Assembly: GCA_022559985.1 (NCBI GenBank)
Contig: JAFJTR010000017.1
Location: 310,001-374,000 of the forward strand
Origin: Parastagonospora avenae f. sp. tritici 18332-5
Lineage: Eukaryota > Ascomycota > Dothideomycetes > Pleosporales > Phaeosphaeriaceae
Reading direction: 5' to 3'
Length of the DNA stretch: 64,000 bases
Below the pieces are notes generated by a model. The model was not told the origin of the DNA. It saw nothing but the letters and a program-made list of their open reading frames with translations, and did not search any database. Below are positions 21,020 to 32,329 of the stretch, piece by piece. Position 1 is the first letter of the stretch; the number at the start of each line of letters is the position of its first letter. Position numbers and translations under genes: made by a program.

Positions 21020-22530
21020 CTTGACAGGTAGAGGGATTGATGAATGGAATGATGTCGTAGGAGAGATAGTAGCGATTATGCGCTTCAACGACGAGAAAGG
21101 ACGAAAGTGTAAAGAAATGAGCAAAGAGAATAATCATTGCAAGACGTTCATCTTATATCTCACGAGCAGTAACATGTCCATTTCTCAAGAACGGGATCTG
21201 ACAGGGACAATGCATCTATCATTGACCCACATCCCGGTCGTCTGTTCGCTGTCAAGGCTGTTGGATTTGCCCCAATAAGATGCAACATCGTCAACGTGAA
21301 CGGTGATGTTTGTCAGACGACACTAGTGGACACAGTGTCGGTCAATTATTTTTAGGCACCGGGCTAACAGGTTCAACCCTCAACGCTTTCGTAAAGCATG
21401 TGTCGTTGTCAGACTCTCGTGAACATTACTTTGTATCAGGCAAAAGTAGCTTTCAGACGCTGAGCTGAATAACCTCGCTTGATTATGTACAAATTAGGGG
21501 AGGCAACACTTACTTGCTCAATTCGCCGGTATTCCGTGTCACCCTTGCTAACTGTTCATACGCTCAGCCGCTGGTCTGTCCACCTTACACCACGTTTTCA
21601 CGACTGCTCAACTATGTTGTAGTCTTCCCACCTTGCAATTTGGGCATGGCGCTGACCGCTGCCAATGTTCTAACGGTCGATTGTGGCCTTTCTTACGCAC
21701 CGAGGGCTCTCATGACCCACATACAAGATCGCGCTGACAGCGATCACGGATCGTGAACGCGGAGAGCCGAAAGTAAAATCTTTTCCGGGTGATCCGTCGC
21801 CTTGGGAGATACAAATGCTGAACGAGGTAGTGCTGTGGTTTCGCTGCCCAACACTTTTAGAAGGTCGACACCGCTCCTTCGATGACACCTCCCGTGTTGT
21901 GATCTGTTTGAGCCCAAGAAAGTCATCTCTTTGCACTCATTTAAATGATCGCTGGACTTCGCTAATCTTAGGCCGAAACCTTGTCGTAGTAAGCATCCGC
22001 GTCGTCGCGCTAGGTCCCTGGACCGACTTCCATCTTCCTCCGACCTCATCAGTCCATCCCGTTGACGAAGAATCAATTTTTCAGCAATGCCTTCATTGGC
22101 TGCGTAGTGCTTACTCTGCGCTGGCAACCGTCCGTGGAACCGCGCCGGTCTCCGAGGCGTATACAGAGATCGGTCGTTCTTTTCCTAGGTCGGTTCGGTC
22201 GTCGGGCTCGTGCCAGCAAACTTTGTCGCACTGGCGTGCTGTGCGTCTGTGACCTCCCAAGGAATGCCTGTCGAAGGTGCGAACAATTGCAGCGCACGGA
22301 AGACAACAACAAACTTGATCACGATGAGTTGAAGACTTGTGCGTGTTGAAATTGTGATGATGAAGTGTGGAAGACAGCCGTGGACGTCGGGTTCTTCGTG
22401 TTCTGGCGCCTTGGCGAATGAGGCACCAACCTTGGAAGCGAAGGAGTGCTGCCTACAACGCAATGCCAACTTCGTTCACTTCATTCATATTCGACCAGAA
22501 CATACGCAAGACAGTTCGAGAAACGTCAGC
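21020..22530. other. Long intergenic region without a recognised gene
   Basis: This is 1.5 kb between the divergent peroxidase and F-box-like genes. Open frames overlap on several frames and strands and show no family features. A short inverted repeat, GACACT...AGTGTC, lies near 21318-21338. Confidence 0.4.
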
Positions 22531-23553
22531 ATGATAGATTATGATGAGATGAAGTAAGTGCTCCAATTGCTTGGTCTATTAATGCGTCTGACCTAAGCCT
22601 GACCAGTGCTCTTGGGATTGTCCCAAACCCTAATTACAGCGGCGCGAATGAGTCCGGGCCAAACTACATTGAATCCGCTCAAGATGGCAGCGCGCTTCTA
22701 AATTTACCCGGTGGTACAGTAGTTTCCTTCTAGACCAACTGTAGACTCATCTCTCGTTTTCACTCCAGAGCTTCGCAACCGCATCTATGGGTTCATCCTT
22801 GCGCAAACCACAAGGAATCGTGTCTGGATGGCACGGAGGCCGAACCGCAAAACTATAAAGAGTGGCCCAGTATACCGCTGGAATACGGCAAGACCGTATA
22901 TGGGTCTGACGCAAGCGTGTCGGCTTTTGAGACATGAGTTCCGTCCGCTGTACATGGGGGCACTGCGATACTCCACGTCTCTCGATACTCTTGCTGAAGT
23001 CATTGAATTGGTTGGGCTGGTGGACATGAAGCGCGACTTTGGAACGATACTGGACGATCTCGACCAATGGCCGCTACCTGCACGGGGTATCGATCTCCTC
23101 CGATTCTTCAATATCCTACAGTCCCATTCGGAGAAAATGAACGTGCATGAAATAGGCTACCCTGCCGAGTATCCCTATGATATTCCATCGTATCTGCTCG
23201 GGTTCTGGATGCGAATGCGCGAATACGGGACTGAATTTACAAGTCGGATCACCCATCTGAGGCTCCTGTCCCAAGCTGAATCACGCCCCTCACGCGCCAT
23301 GGATGACTTTGAGCACTTGCTTCAAATAAAAATCCCACCTATGAATGATACAAATGATGCATCGCGAAATCAAAGAGAAGCAGACTCTTACGGATGGTGG
23401 TTTGTAAGAACAGTTCACCTTGAGATAAAAGATTGCACTATCGAATGTTATTGTGGAGATGCTCGATATACCAGTCAAATTACTTCTCATCGCGATAAAG
23501 ATAAGCCGAGATACTACTCGAGACGAAGAATGGGTCACGAAGTTGGAAGATAG
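22531..23553 (+). CDS. F-box-like protein (fungal LPxELRNRIY type)
   Basis: The proposed exons are 22531-22553, 22607-22713 and 22769-23553, giving 304 aa. After splicing, the protein contains LNLPGELRNRIYGFIL, the start of the F-box-like helix typical of large dothideomycete families of unknown function. This is followed by the usual TQACRLLRHEFRPLYMG. The second donor could also be three bases upstream (22711), removing one Gly. Members of this type are thought to be SCF substrate adaptors, but no target can be named. It differs in sequence from the 32-47 kb cluster (LPxELKLEVL type). Confidence 0.7.
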
Positions 23554-24206
23554 CCTAGGCGCGATAGAACCTGCAATTGCTCGCAATTAGGCATTGTCCC
23601 ATAGCATTAGTACCTACTACGCCTGAACTGGACAACTGCATTGCCTTCAGCTACCTCGTAAATGATGTCATAGCATTGATGTACATTCTCTCGAGTGGGA
23701 CATCTCGTACACTCCCAATACTGTATTAGACATTGGTACGTCAATCCTTTCAAGAGCGGAACTCGTGGACGTCACGGATGACCACCACCGTCATCCGAGA
23801 TGTTAGAAATCGACGCGCATGGTTTAGTATGCCGCATGCATCAACGTTTACTGCGGCTGCTTCCCAAGTCACCGGAATTTGTGTCAAGAGCATCACGACA
23901 AGCATCTGAGAGACATGAGTCGAAAGATTACTCACAGAAGAGGCATTTGCGTCTCGCTGGTCTCACAATGGTTGAAGACGAACAGAGGAATGGTAATTGT
24001 GTTAATTCAGGGAGCTATGTGCAGCTCCTCAGACTGTGGACTGGATGGTGAGGACGTATTCGAGATCTCTGGGATGCACCAGAGTACATGCACTCAGCCT
24101 TCATCCCACCCTTGAATAAATCCAGCGTACCCTCCAAACTCTTATCAATAAGGAGATCAAGGCGTTCGCGCCTTCCTGATTCCATTGCATGCCCGTGTCT
24201 TGCTGC
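23554..24206. other. Intergenic between convergent genes
   Basis: 650 bp with no gene or repeat recognised. Confidence 0.4.
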
Positions 24207-25004
24207 TTAGTACCTATGGAGAACAGATAAATCGAAGATCCCGTTCTGTGTCCACCGGAAGACGAGAGATTGATCACTCCGGCCCGCATGCATGATACAC
24301 CTTAGCATCGCCCTACCTATTGTCCTATCCTCGGTCACCTTGATGTCCAACCCATGCTGACGAAAAAATTCTCCCTCGCCTCCGTAGTTGTCCTTCATGA
24401 AGAATCGCTCAGCTGGGATGTACAACCGCGCTCCATCGAACCCCAACGCCATTGGATATTTTGTCTTAAACGCTTCCCACTTTTGCACCTCGGCCTGGTC
24501 CCACAAGCAAGGCATCATTTTCGGATCACCCGGTGCGAGGACTAAAGGTCCGAACGCGTGAATGCCTGGCGGAAGGACATCGACGGCGACGGGAGGGTCA
24601 TCCTCCTTTATGGATGCGATTTGTTCGCGCGCTTCGGTCAAGATACCGCCCTTCTCACTCTTGCTCGCGTCGACTATGTCGTTGTCAACGATGCCTTGTC
24701 CGATGACGTTGCAGTCGTAATCCGGCACGTGGAGGACGTCTTGCAGCGTGATAGTCGTGGTGATGCCGTCAACGCAGGTCTGCAGATCGACGGTGCCAAC
24801 GCCGAGGACGGGGATACTATCGTCACCAGCGGAAAGAGATCCAAGTCTTGAAATCCAAGGTGTGTAGGTTTGGAACGATTCTCGATTTTTCGCGACGCTG
24901 AGAGCATTAGCGTACACTCTTGTATGGTATTGAAAAATTTACTGGACGTTGGACTGGTTCAAAATGATCCAGTCGGGGCACAGAAGTTCTGTGGCTGCTG
25001 CCAT
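24207..25004 (-). CDS. Retrotransposon (copia) protease-like protein, probably domesticated
   Basis: The exons are 25004-24943 and 24897-24207, giving 250 aa. The N-terminal half matches the fold signature of the Ty1/copia aspartic-protease region: a tryptophan start (DWIILNQSNVHVAKN), FQTYTPW, then IPVLGVGTVDL and LQDVLHVPDYDCNVIG. The catalytic triad that is normally D-S/T-G after the tryptophan reads L-N-Q here, so protease activity is not expected. No reverse transcriptase, integrase or long terminal repeats are visible nearby. The frame is intact and spliced. The C-terminal half (PPGIHAFGPLVLAPGD and so on) is unfamiliar. The domesticated status is inferred; the similarity is from motif memory. 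Confidence 0.65.
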
Positions 25005-25485
25005 GCTGTCGTGATGTGTCTGTAGTTAGATCGGGTGGAGTTGAATATTTTTAATGGGAGGTAGATGTAAGGATTTGGAAGACTCGGGGAGCGAACGCTT
25101 TTTTCTTAGTCACGGAGTGTTGTGCGTTTGTTGTCAGGCACAGGCACACCGCGGTCGCGTCGTCCCAAGTTGCTTTCACCCCATCGGAAAAAATGTGGTT
25201 TACTGACTATGGTCATAGTATGCGGAGAAGTCGGCGTCAATCATGAGATAGCTCTGAAGCAATAGAAGATGGACGTGGTACATCTTGCAAGTCGAAAGGC
25301 TTTCACGGCAAAAGAACAGTTTTTGTGAAAGGAACTTCTCAGTCCCCATAGATCAAACGTGACATTCAAAAATCGCTACAAGAATAGAAGGTCTCCCTCT
25401 GGGAGAAGAGTATATACAACGGTCACCAAGACGCACTCATAACATCTCGGATGAAGAGAATAATCGCACAAAGTGTGCAGTCCGC
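25005..25485. other. Intergenic, 480 bp
   Basis: The 5' side of the copia-like gene and 3' side of the LPMO gene. Nothing specific is seen. Confidence 0.3.
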
Positions 25486-27053
25486 TTACTGAAGAGCCTC
25501 AATCATGCGGCGGATCTTAGCAGCGCTCTCGCTGCCAGCGTTCTTCTCGAGGAAAGCAATGAAAGTCTCGAGAGTGTAGGTCTTCTCTGCGGGCTCGTCC
25601 TCAGAGGGTGCGACAACGACGGGCTCGGCAGCTGGGGCAGACGCAGCCGGAGCAGACGGGTCCTGGGGAGAAGATGGGACCTGAGGTGTAGACGGGGCTT
25701 GAGGCTTAGATGGGGCCTGAGGTTTAGATGAGGCCTGAGGCTTAGATGGGGCCTGAGGATAGGATGGCATCTGAGGGGAGGATGGCGCCTGAGGAGCGCT
25801 TGGGATGTTGGCACCACCTTCAGACTTGATGCACTGGCTGTAGTACGGGTTCCACTCCTTGCAAACAAGACCGGAGGCGCACGAACTGGCGCCCTGGAAG
25901 CCCTGACCACCACACTGAGCCCACTCCTTGATAGCACCAGTGCTGCCACCCTCGGTAGGCTGGGGGCGAGTGGATGTAGCGAGAGTGCTAGGAGCAGGAG
26001 CGAGGGTCATGCTGTAGTTGCTAGACATGACTGGGGGAGTCAGAGCTGGGGCGCTGGATGGAACAACTGGAGCAGCGCTTGGTGTGGGCGCAATGGTGCT
26101 GTTTGCAGCTGGAGTGGTGACGGCACCAACGACAGCGCTAGAGGAAGCGGAAGCAACAGCAGCGGTGGAGCTGACAGGCGCAGCGACCTTGGAAGAAGAT
26201 GCAGGCTTAGGAGCGGCGCCGTTTCCAGCAGCAGGGGAGCCAGTGATGGTACCGAAAGTGAGGAGCTGAGGAGTGGACTTGGTTCCGGAGGCGATGAGCT
26301 CGGGGCCAGGCATGGGGTAGGAGTCGAGAGGTGCGTGGATAGAGAATCCAAGGCCAGGGCCAGTCTTGGAGTAGGCTTCGGGGAATTTCACGCCCTTGGG
26401 AGTAAGAGTACCGCTTCCAGTAACGGTCAACTGGTAGCAAGTGACATAGTGCTGGGCGCCTCCAGCGGAGCTAGCAGCATGGAGAGCAACGGCCTCAGCC
26501 CTGAGCAAGTAGTCACCAGGAGCGATGTCAGAGGGGATCTTGAAGTCGAGCTTTCCGCAGTTGTAGTTCAAATCCTTGGTGCCCCAGAGGTCGGCATCAC
26601 CCTGGGACGAGCCAGGTGCCTTTGCCCAACCGTTCTCGTAAACCTTGAAGAATTCGCCAGAGCCATCAGCACTGGCAGCATCCTCGACCTTGCCCATGTA
26701 GGCCATGACGGGACCCCAGTGAGCACCACCAATGCCCTCGGATTTGCAGTCACGGCTGTTGCTCTGTTGGTGCATCTCGATGGTAACAGTGTCACCGGCC
26801 TCGAAGGAACACTTGCCGGCGGCCGCCGCGGGCTTCACGTTGCCTTATATACAAGTCAGTAATGTTCATGTGCAAGGCTTTGCAAGCACTTACATTGCAA
26901 TGCGGTGCTAGTGTAGTCCTCAATAGGGCTATTGGTTGATGGAAGCCTGGCGCAAGTGCTCTCAAGGTCCTCTCCGTTCTTCCAGAGTTGTTGCCAAGTG
27001 GCGTGGGCGTTTGCCAGCGCGATGATCGCGGAAAGAGCTGCTGTTGTCTTCAT
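25486..27053 (-). CDS. AA9 lytic polysaccharide monooxygenase with internal CBM1 and long C-terminal tail
   Basis: The exons are 27053-26894 and 26843-25486, giving 505 aa. A signal peptide ends before His17, which becomes the mature N-terminal copper ligand (ANA-HATWQQLW). The second copper histidine is H175 (VALH), with Gln184 and the axial Tyr186 in GAQHY. The enzyme cleaves cellulose or hemicellulose oxidatively outside the cell. A Ser/Thr/Pro/Ala linker (about residues 250-355) leads to a CBM1 at about 359-392 (EWAQCGGQGFQG, four cysteines). Unusually the CBM1 is followed by a further 110 residues: a P-Q-A-P-S-K-type repeat and a charged helical end (about residues 475-505). The gene has one 50-nt intron. 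Confidence 0.93.
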
Positions 27054-28478
27054 GGTGATGATGTGTGGTCTGAAAAGAGTGACTGAGTATAAAAAACGAA
27101 TGACAAAGTATGTAGAGAATGAATGTCCAGCGCAGCTGCGTTGTCTTTCAAGGAGTGGTAGGCAAACACATCTTATACTCAGAGCCCAGAATCGTTGCTG
27201 CGGCCGTCAATCCAATTTTTGGTTAGCTTACCATGTTCTATTGTTTCGTCTACCACCGGCTAGATCCTGAATGTATCGGAAAGGGTATGGTGGTTTTCTG
27301 TCGACATGCAAATATATGAACCAAGGAAGCTTAAACGCCGAGAACCCCGTTCTACGAACCACAAACGATCCTGCAGGCTCCAGGAAACAACTGACATCTG
27401 TCAAACGTGAGGCGTTGGTTGGTGGAGTAATCTACGTGCCTGGACATCGACCTCAGATGGGCATGGTCGTGGTTCGCTTCGTGCCGGGCGCGAGTATGCA
27501 GATTGCAGGGTTTCTTGGCCGCCACCACCAGTTGCCCATTGCTACTGAAAGTCCATTTTTCTAGAAGCCAGCGAGGACCCACTCAATCCGTAGACCTGGT
27601 GCACTTGACAAGAAGACTGCCATCAAGAAGCAACCCTGCCGTGATAGATAGTGACAGGATGTCGAGAAGAGCGCTTGAGTTGTCCACCGGTCAAAATTGG
27701 AGGCTGTATGCGGGAAACACAGTACTGAGAATTTTCTCAGGCGACAGCAATGCGGCACATGCGGCCAACATTGGGGTTTGTTTGGAACATGATGCAGGTA
27801 CCCGCCGTAATCTTGACGTGTCATGGCTGATGTCCGTCCACCACCCACCGCAAAACTCGCAGCATCAACTTGAACTTAAGATAATCCATCTACACATCCT
27901 AAAATGATTAGAAGGAGCGCAACCACCATATCTAAAGAGTCCATTTCCTTATTATTTGGGTAGTTTCGGTCCTTGCAGAGGCGATACAGTGCTGGAAGCG
28001 GCATTGGTGTTGTTGCGTGGGCGTCAAGTTGAAACATCGAAGTGGACATCGAAACTGCCCTTGCATGATCGCCGCCAGGTTCTGTGCCCCATGCAAAGTT
28101 GCAGCCGCCGCCCAGAAGTCAACGGAGCTGGCTGCCGGTGGAAACGGATAGGTCTCGGCTAATGTACAATTCAAGCGGATAAATTTGTGTTTCGTTCTAC
28201 GTATTGATGTCATTGCATCGTCTACTCGCATCAATGCTGAATGCGCCTTTCAGTAGCCATGCAAGCTAGATGCATCTCAGTATGCGCGGTGACTTGATGA
28301 ACGATGCTTTTTAATCTTCAATTTCAAACGCAGAGCCAAAGACGTTGGTACCAAGCTTCTCGGTGTTGCCTAGCACGTGGTGGTGGCCCGATTGTACAAC
28401 ACCCAGGTCCATGCCATCCGGGATTTGTGAAGCTTGGGAACAATGTCAGATTCTTATTCATCGGCAACTGGTAGATCA
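27054..28478. other. Intergenic, 1.4 kb, no gene recognised
   Basis: Upstream of the LPMO gene. Open frames here are short and unlike known families. The LPMO promoter should lie in the first few hundred bases, but no clear TATA box on the - strand was found. Confidence 0.4.
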
Positions 28479-29491
28479 TCATTCTGGATATACCATCTTT
28501 CTCCCGACGCCTCCATCGACAACAACCTCTTGTCCAGTCACGAAGTCACTGCCAATAAGATAGTCTACAGCCCTAGCGATGTCGTCCGCTTTGCCAACCC
28601 GGCCCGCGGGATGCCATTTGATGTCCTGTTTGCTTAAACCTTCTTGCCACTCCAGCGCTTCTTCGTCGGCCTTTTTGCACTCGTTCGCGACATGTATCCA
28701 CCCAGGAATTATTGCGTTAATCCTAATATTGTATCGATGGCCGAGCGAAATTGACATTGACTGGGTGAGCCCAAGAAGTCCTGCTTTGGCAGCAGAGTAT
28801 GCTTCGTGGTCTGACTCGGATTGATATGCGCGAGTAGACGAAATGTTGATAATTGTTCCCGGAGATTGCGTTGTCGAATTTCCGGCTGCGAGAAGTGGAA
28901 TGCAAAGCCGGCTCAGTATGCTGGTAAAGTAGAAGCCACAATTAGCGGGTGTCATGTTTACGAGAATCTCAGAAAAGGTACACCAATGGCAGTACATGTA
29001 AACCAATTTACGGTCCACCAGAATGGCTTATCAGGAGCAGAGGTCCTACTTACTATGCAGAATTCAGCAGGGAAGCGTTGAAAGTGTTGTTCACAGGCTT
29101 CAATTACCTAAGGTGCTGTAAGACCGATAGCAATTTTCGCATCCCATTCTTCTTCGATGGCGTCGCCCTCAGCTTCCATTCGTCGATCTTCGGACATCGA
29201 GAGTGTTGTAGGAAAGGCATTATTGATAAGAACGTCGAGCTTGCCGTCGAAACTCTCCTTGACGGTGTTCACGGCTGTTTTGATGTCGCCTCGTCTGCTG
29301 AGGTCACAATGAATTGCAGTCCAGCTTGCTTTACTCGAGCTTGACCATTTCTCAGCTTGCTTCTTGACATGCTCCAACTCTTCTGCGTTTGAATCTAACA
29401 TTATGACATGATGCCCGCATTGCAGGAAGTGCCGGAACAGACCGCGTCCTATGCCGCGCGCTCCGCCAGTAAGAAGTACTTTCAATGCCAT
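28479..29491 (-). pseudogene. SDR gene interrupted between its two halves (pseudogene or unusual splicing)
   Basis: The first part (29491-29111, 127 codons) has the cofactor loop LLTGGARGIGRG and LDVLINNAF and ends EEWDAKIAIGLTAP. The second part (about 28977-28479) has the catalytic serine (IINISSTRAY), the active-site YSAAK, and DGG near the end. An in-frame TAG at 29110-29108 falls exactly where the two parts should join, and a good donor (GTAATT) follows directly after it. A second donor (GTAAGT) is nearby. No canonical GT-AG combination I tried joins the halves in frame without the stop. Either the gene has decayed or it uses a non-canonical site. Confidence 0.6.
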
Positions 29492-30310
29492 ATTGTCAGC
29501 GCTGAGGTTGTGTAGGATAGAAAGAAATGCTCAGAGGAATTGCCCTGAATCGCTGATCAAATTTCTTCGCGTCGTGGTCGTTGCCGTGGCTTGTTCGTCC
29601 TGGAACTTTTCAAACAAAAAGGCAATGACGTCATTAGTCCGTTAGTTCCAAAGCACGTAGACCTGAAGTCTCACATGTGTTTGCGAACCTCGTCACTGTC
29701 ACGATATCCGACATTGCACCCACACGCGTGCACAGCACCAGGTACTGCAATAATTCGTGCGGGCTCTCTCTAAAAGCTCTAAGCACTACCTTAGTGCAAT
29801 GTTAACCTGTCTACCTTCGAATCCTTCTCAGACCTACGTTGCGTACTAATAAGCCATCGAAGTTTTTCAGGCTCGTTTATAATATAGCAGCTACTCTCTA
29901 ATAGTAGACTGCGTCTGAACAGAGAGCGTACGAATTATTGCAACACCTAGTGGCAGCGATGGCGTCCTTAACTCAATTTTCACAGCCTTTCTTCCCTTAA
30001 TCACAAATCACTTCCTTTCCTGTGGACGAGACTGAATAAGGATGTTCCGACTGTATCCGAACATAAGCGTATTCAATGTCGGGCCTTTAATCCCTCATAT
30101 TTCACCGCGCATCACACTTATCCTAATTAAGAATCAAATGCAGTGCACCAATAGCCTAACAGCGAGCACAGGAGCTGACATGCGTCTTTACTGGGCCGCG
30201 GCAGGTCCGGCAGAAGAGTTACAGCATTAACGCATTGGGCCCCTCATTGCCCCGCTGCTGTTATTAGCAGCTGCATGCGAGTGTCGGCATTATCAAGCAA
30301 TGCTAGAAGC
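29492..30310. other. Intergenic, AT- and TA-rich in its second half
   Basis: No gene is recognised. The stretch from about 29800 to 30240 is rich in TA steps (for example TAATATAGC, CTAATTAAG), as in old mutated non-coding DNA. Confidence 0.35.
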
Positions 30311-30311
30311 A

Positions 30312-30318
30312 TATAAAA
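30312..30318 (+). promoter_or_regulatory. TATA box of the THI5/NMT1 gene
   Basis: TATAAAA lies about 115 bp upstream of a leader uORF and 400 bp upstream of the coding start. This fits a long, riboswitch-bearing 5' leader. Confidence 0.5.
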
Positions 30319-30426
30319 TGGAATCACAGCTCAGAACTGTTCCATTGCTCATCCTTCTCCCTCAATATAACCAGCTCGTACCATCTTGTCCAAGTTTCTC
30401 ACCAGTACCAACATCACCACGGTACG

Positions 30427-30498
30427 ATGACCATCATCGCAGCACAGTGGTGTCACCATGACCCCACCTTCACTGATCTCGTTCACGATCAAGTATAA
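30427..30498 (+). promoter_or_regulatory. Upstream ORF (23 codons) in the THI5 leader
   Basis: An ATG at 30427 opens a 23-residue frame that ends TAA at 30496-30498, just before the likely 5' splice site at 30521 and the riboswitch. In Neurospora NMT1, leader uORFs exposed by alternative splicing lower expression when TPP is bound. The same role here is inference. Confidence 0.4.
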
Positions 30499-30537
30499 AC
30501 GTGTGATACGGCATGGACAGGTATCGTCTCAAAGTCT

Positions 30538-30659
30538 GAAGCTAGCATGGCGGGTGTTCAAGCACTAAGCAATCCTTTTGGGGTTGTTCAGTGCTTGTTC
30601 TGAGATCATACCGTTCAAACTTGATCTGGATAATTCCAGCGAAAGGACAAAGCTGCTTC
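30538..30659 (+). promoter_or_regulatory. TPP riboswitch in the 5' leader of THI5/NMT1
   Basis: The conserved pyrimidine-sensing core CTGAGATCATACCG is at about 30600-30613, and the pyrophosphate-sensing half TTGATCTGGATAAT and TCCAGCGAAAGGA at about 30621-30647. P1 can form between GAAGC-AGC (30538-30546) and GCTGCTTC (30652-30659). P3 is the longer fungal form (GCACTAAGCAATCC pairing with GGGGTTGTTCAGTGC). It lies in a probable 5'-UTR intron: donor GTATCG at 30521, acceptor TAG near 30702. Fungal THI genes use this element to control splicing in response to thiamine pyrophosphate. Confidence 0.92.
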
Positions 30660-30717
30660 TTGATGCTCCTCCTCCGGTTTGTTGGCATGCTGATAGGTGT
30701 AGCTTTAACTCTGAATC

Positions 30718-31877
30718 ATGTCGACCGATAAGATCACGTTCTTGACCAACTGGTGCGTGATGCACAGGAGGGAGAGACAAATATACTGATTGACACAGGC
30801 ACGCTACGCCGTATCACGCTCCACTTTACCTTGCGCAGAGCAAAGGGTACTTCAAGGATGAAGGGGTCAAAGTTGCCATCCTAGAGCCAAACGACCCGAG
30901 TGTACGCAGCATCGCAATGCTCCTCTTTGGAAAATGTACTGACAGCTACACAGGATGTCACTGAGGTCATTGGATCGGGAAAAGTCGATTTCGGATTCAA
31001 AGCGATGATCCACACGCTCGCCGCCGCTGCACGAGGTTTCCCCGTCACTTCAATCGGTTCGCTTCTCAACGAGCCCTTCACTGGCGTTGTGTACCTCCTC
31101 TCTTCTGGCATCACCACCGACTTTACCACGCTCAAGGGCAAGAAGATCGGATACGTCGGCGAGTTTGGCAAGATCCAGCTTGATGAACTCACTGCGCACT
31201 ATGGCATGTCGCCTGACGACTATCAAGCTGTCCGCGTCGGCATGAACGTCACTCGCTCCATTATCACTGGCGAGATCGACGCCGGCATTGGCCTCGAGAA
31301 TGTGCAGATGGTCGAACTCGAAGAATGGCTCGTCAGTCAGGGCCGCTCCAGTGATGAAGTCAAGATGCTTCGCATCGATGAGCTCGCTCAGTTGGGTTGC
31401 TGCTGCTTCTGCAGCATCCTATACATCGGTAACGACGCCTTTGTAAAGGCCAATCAGGAGAAAGTGCGCGCCTTCTTGCGCGCGTGCAAGCGTGCCACGG
31501 ACTTTGTTCTCGCTTCTCCTGATAAGGCTTGGGAGGAGTTCATCACCGTCAAGTCTGTTTTGAATACGCCAACGAACCGGAAGATCTTCGAGCGTAGCTT
31601 CGCATACTTCAGTCCAGATTTGCAGAATGTGCAGCGCGACTGGGAGAAGGTTACACGCTACGGAAAGAGGCTTGGCCTGTTGGACGAGGGCTTTACTCCC
31701 AACTACACGAACGAGTATCTTGAGTGGGGCCTCGAGCAGGAGGCTGACGACCCGACTGGTGATCAGAAGAAAATGGTGGCTCTCCAGCAGGATGTCAAGG
31801 ATCACGGTGGCTTCAAGCGCCTTGAAAGCATTGCTGGAAAGGCCGTAGTCGGAGCAGCTGCTTCCAGACCACACTAA
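30718..31877 (+). CDS. thi5/nmt1: HMP-P synthase (thiamine pyrimidine biosynthesis, THI5/NMT1 family)
   Basis: The exons are 30718-30752, 30799-30901 and 30954-31877, giving 353 aa. The enzyme makes the thiamine pyrimidine precursor from pyridoxal phosphate and its own active-site histidine, and is thought to act once per molecule. The N-terminus MSTDKITFLTNWHATPYHAP is conserved. Lys62 and His66 in FGFKAMIH match the PLP-binding lysine and donor histidine of yeast Thi5. The iron-binding CCCFC motif is at residues 195-199, the same numbering as in yeast. A TPP riboswitch and a uORF precede the gene, so thiamine repression is expected. Exon phases agree at both junctions. Confidence 0.95.
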
Positions 31878-32329
31878 AGACTCGTGAAGAGTACAATCTT
31901 TCCAGATGCACGTTCATATAGCTTTTGTTGGAGATTCATTCGTTAGCTCCATCAGGGTTGAAACTTTCTAAAAGGAAACCAATACAGCCATTCTGTAATT
32001 GGATCTAGTCTCGCTTTTATACACTGACAGCACAGCAAGCTGCTTGCTGGACTTGCGCTTAAGCACACCAGGCCCCAGCAAATTTCACGTTCGCATTTAC
32101 CCAACGAGAAGGGTTAAGAGCTAGCTTGGATACATTTACAAACATTTGCAAAAGTGAAATGCTTTGTAGTTATTGAATCATTCTAGACTTCCTTTTGAAA
32201 TGCTTAGTGCACTTTTAAAAACTATTGGAGTCCTTCGCGCAGATACAGAGTGGGCACGACTTTTGCTATTGGCTGATGGGCAGTCTGGGGACTTTCCCCC
32301 GTACCTCACTGCTTCTCTCCAGTGCCAGC
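31878..32329. other. Intergenic between convergent genes
   Basis: 450 bp with no gene recognised. Confidence 0.3.

Noticed and set aside
24207..25004. Active copia retrotransposon
   Set aside because: No reverse transcriptase, RNase H, integrase or LTRs nearby; the protease-like triad is substituted and the gene is spliced.
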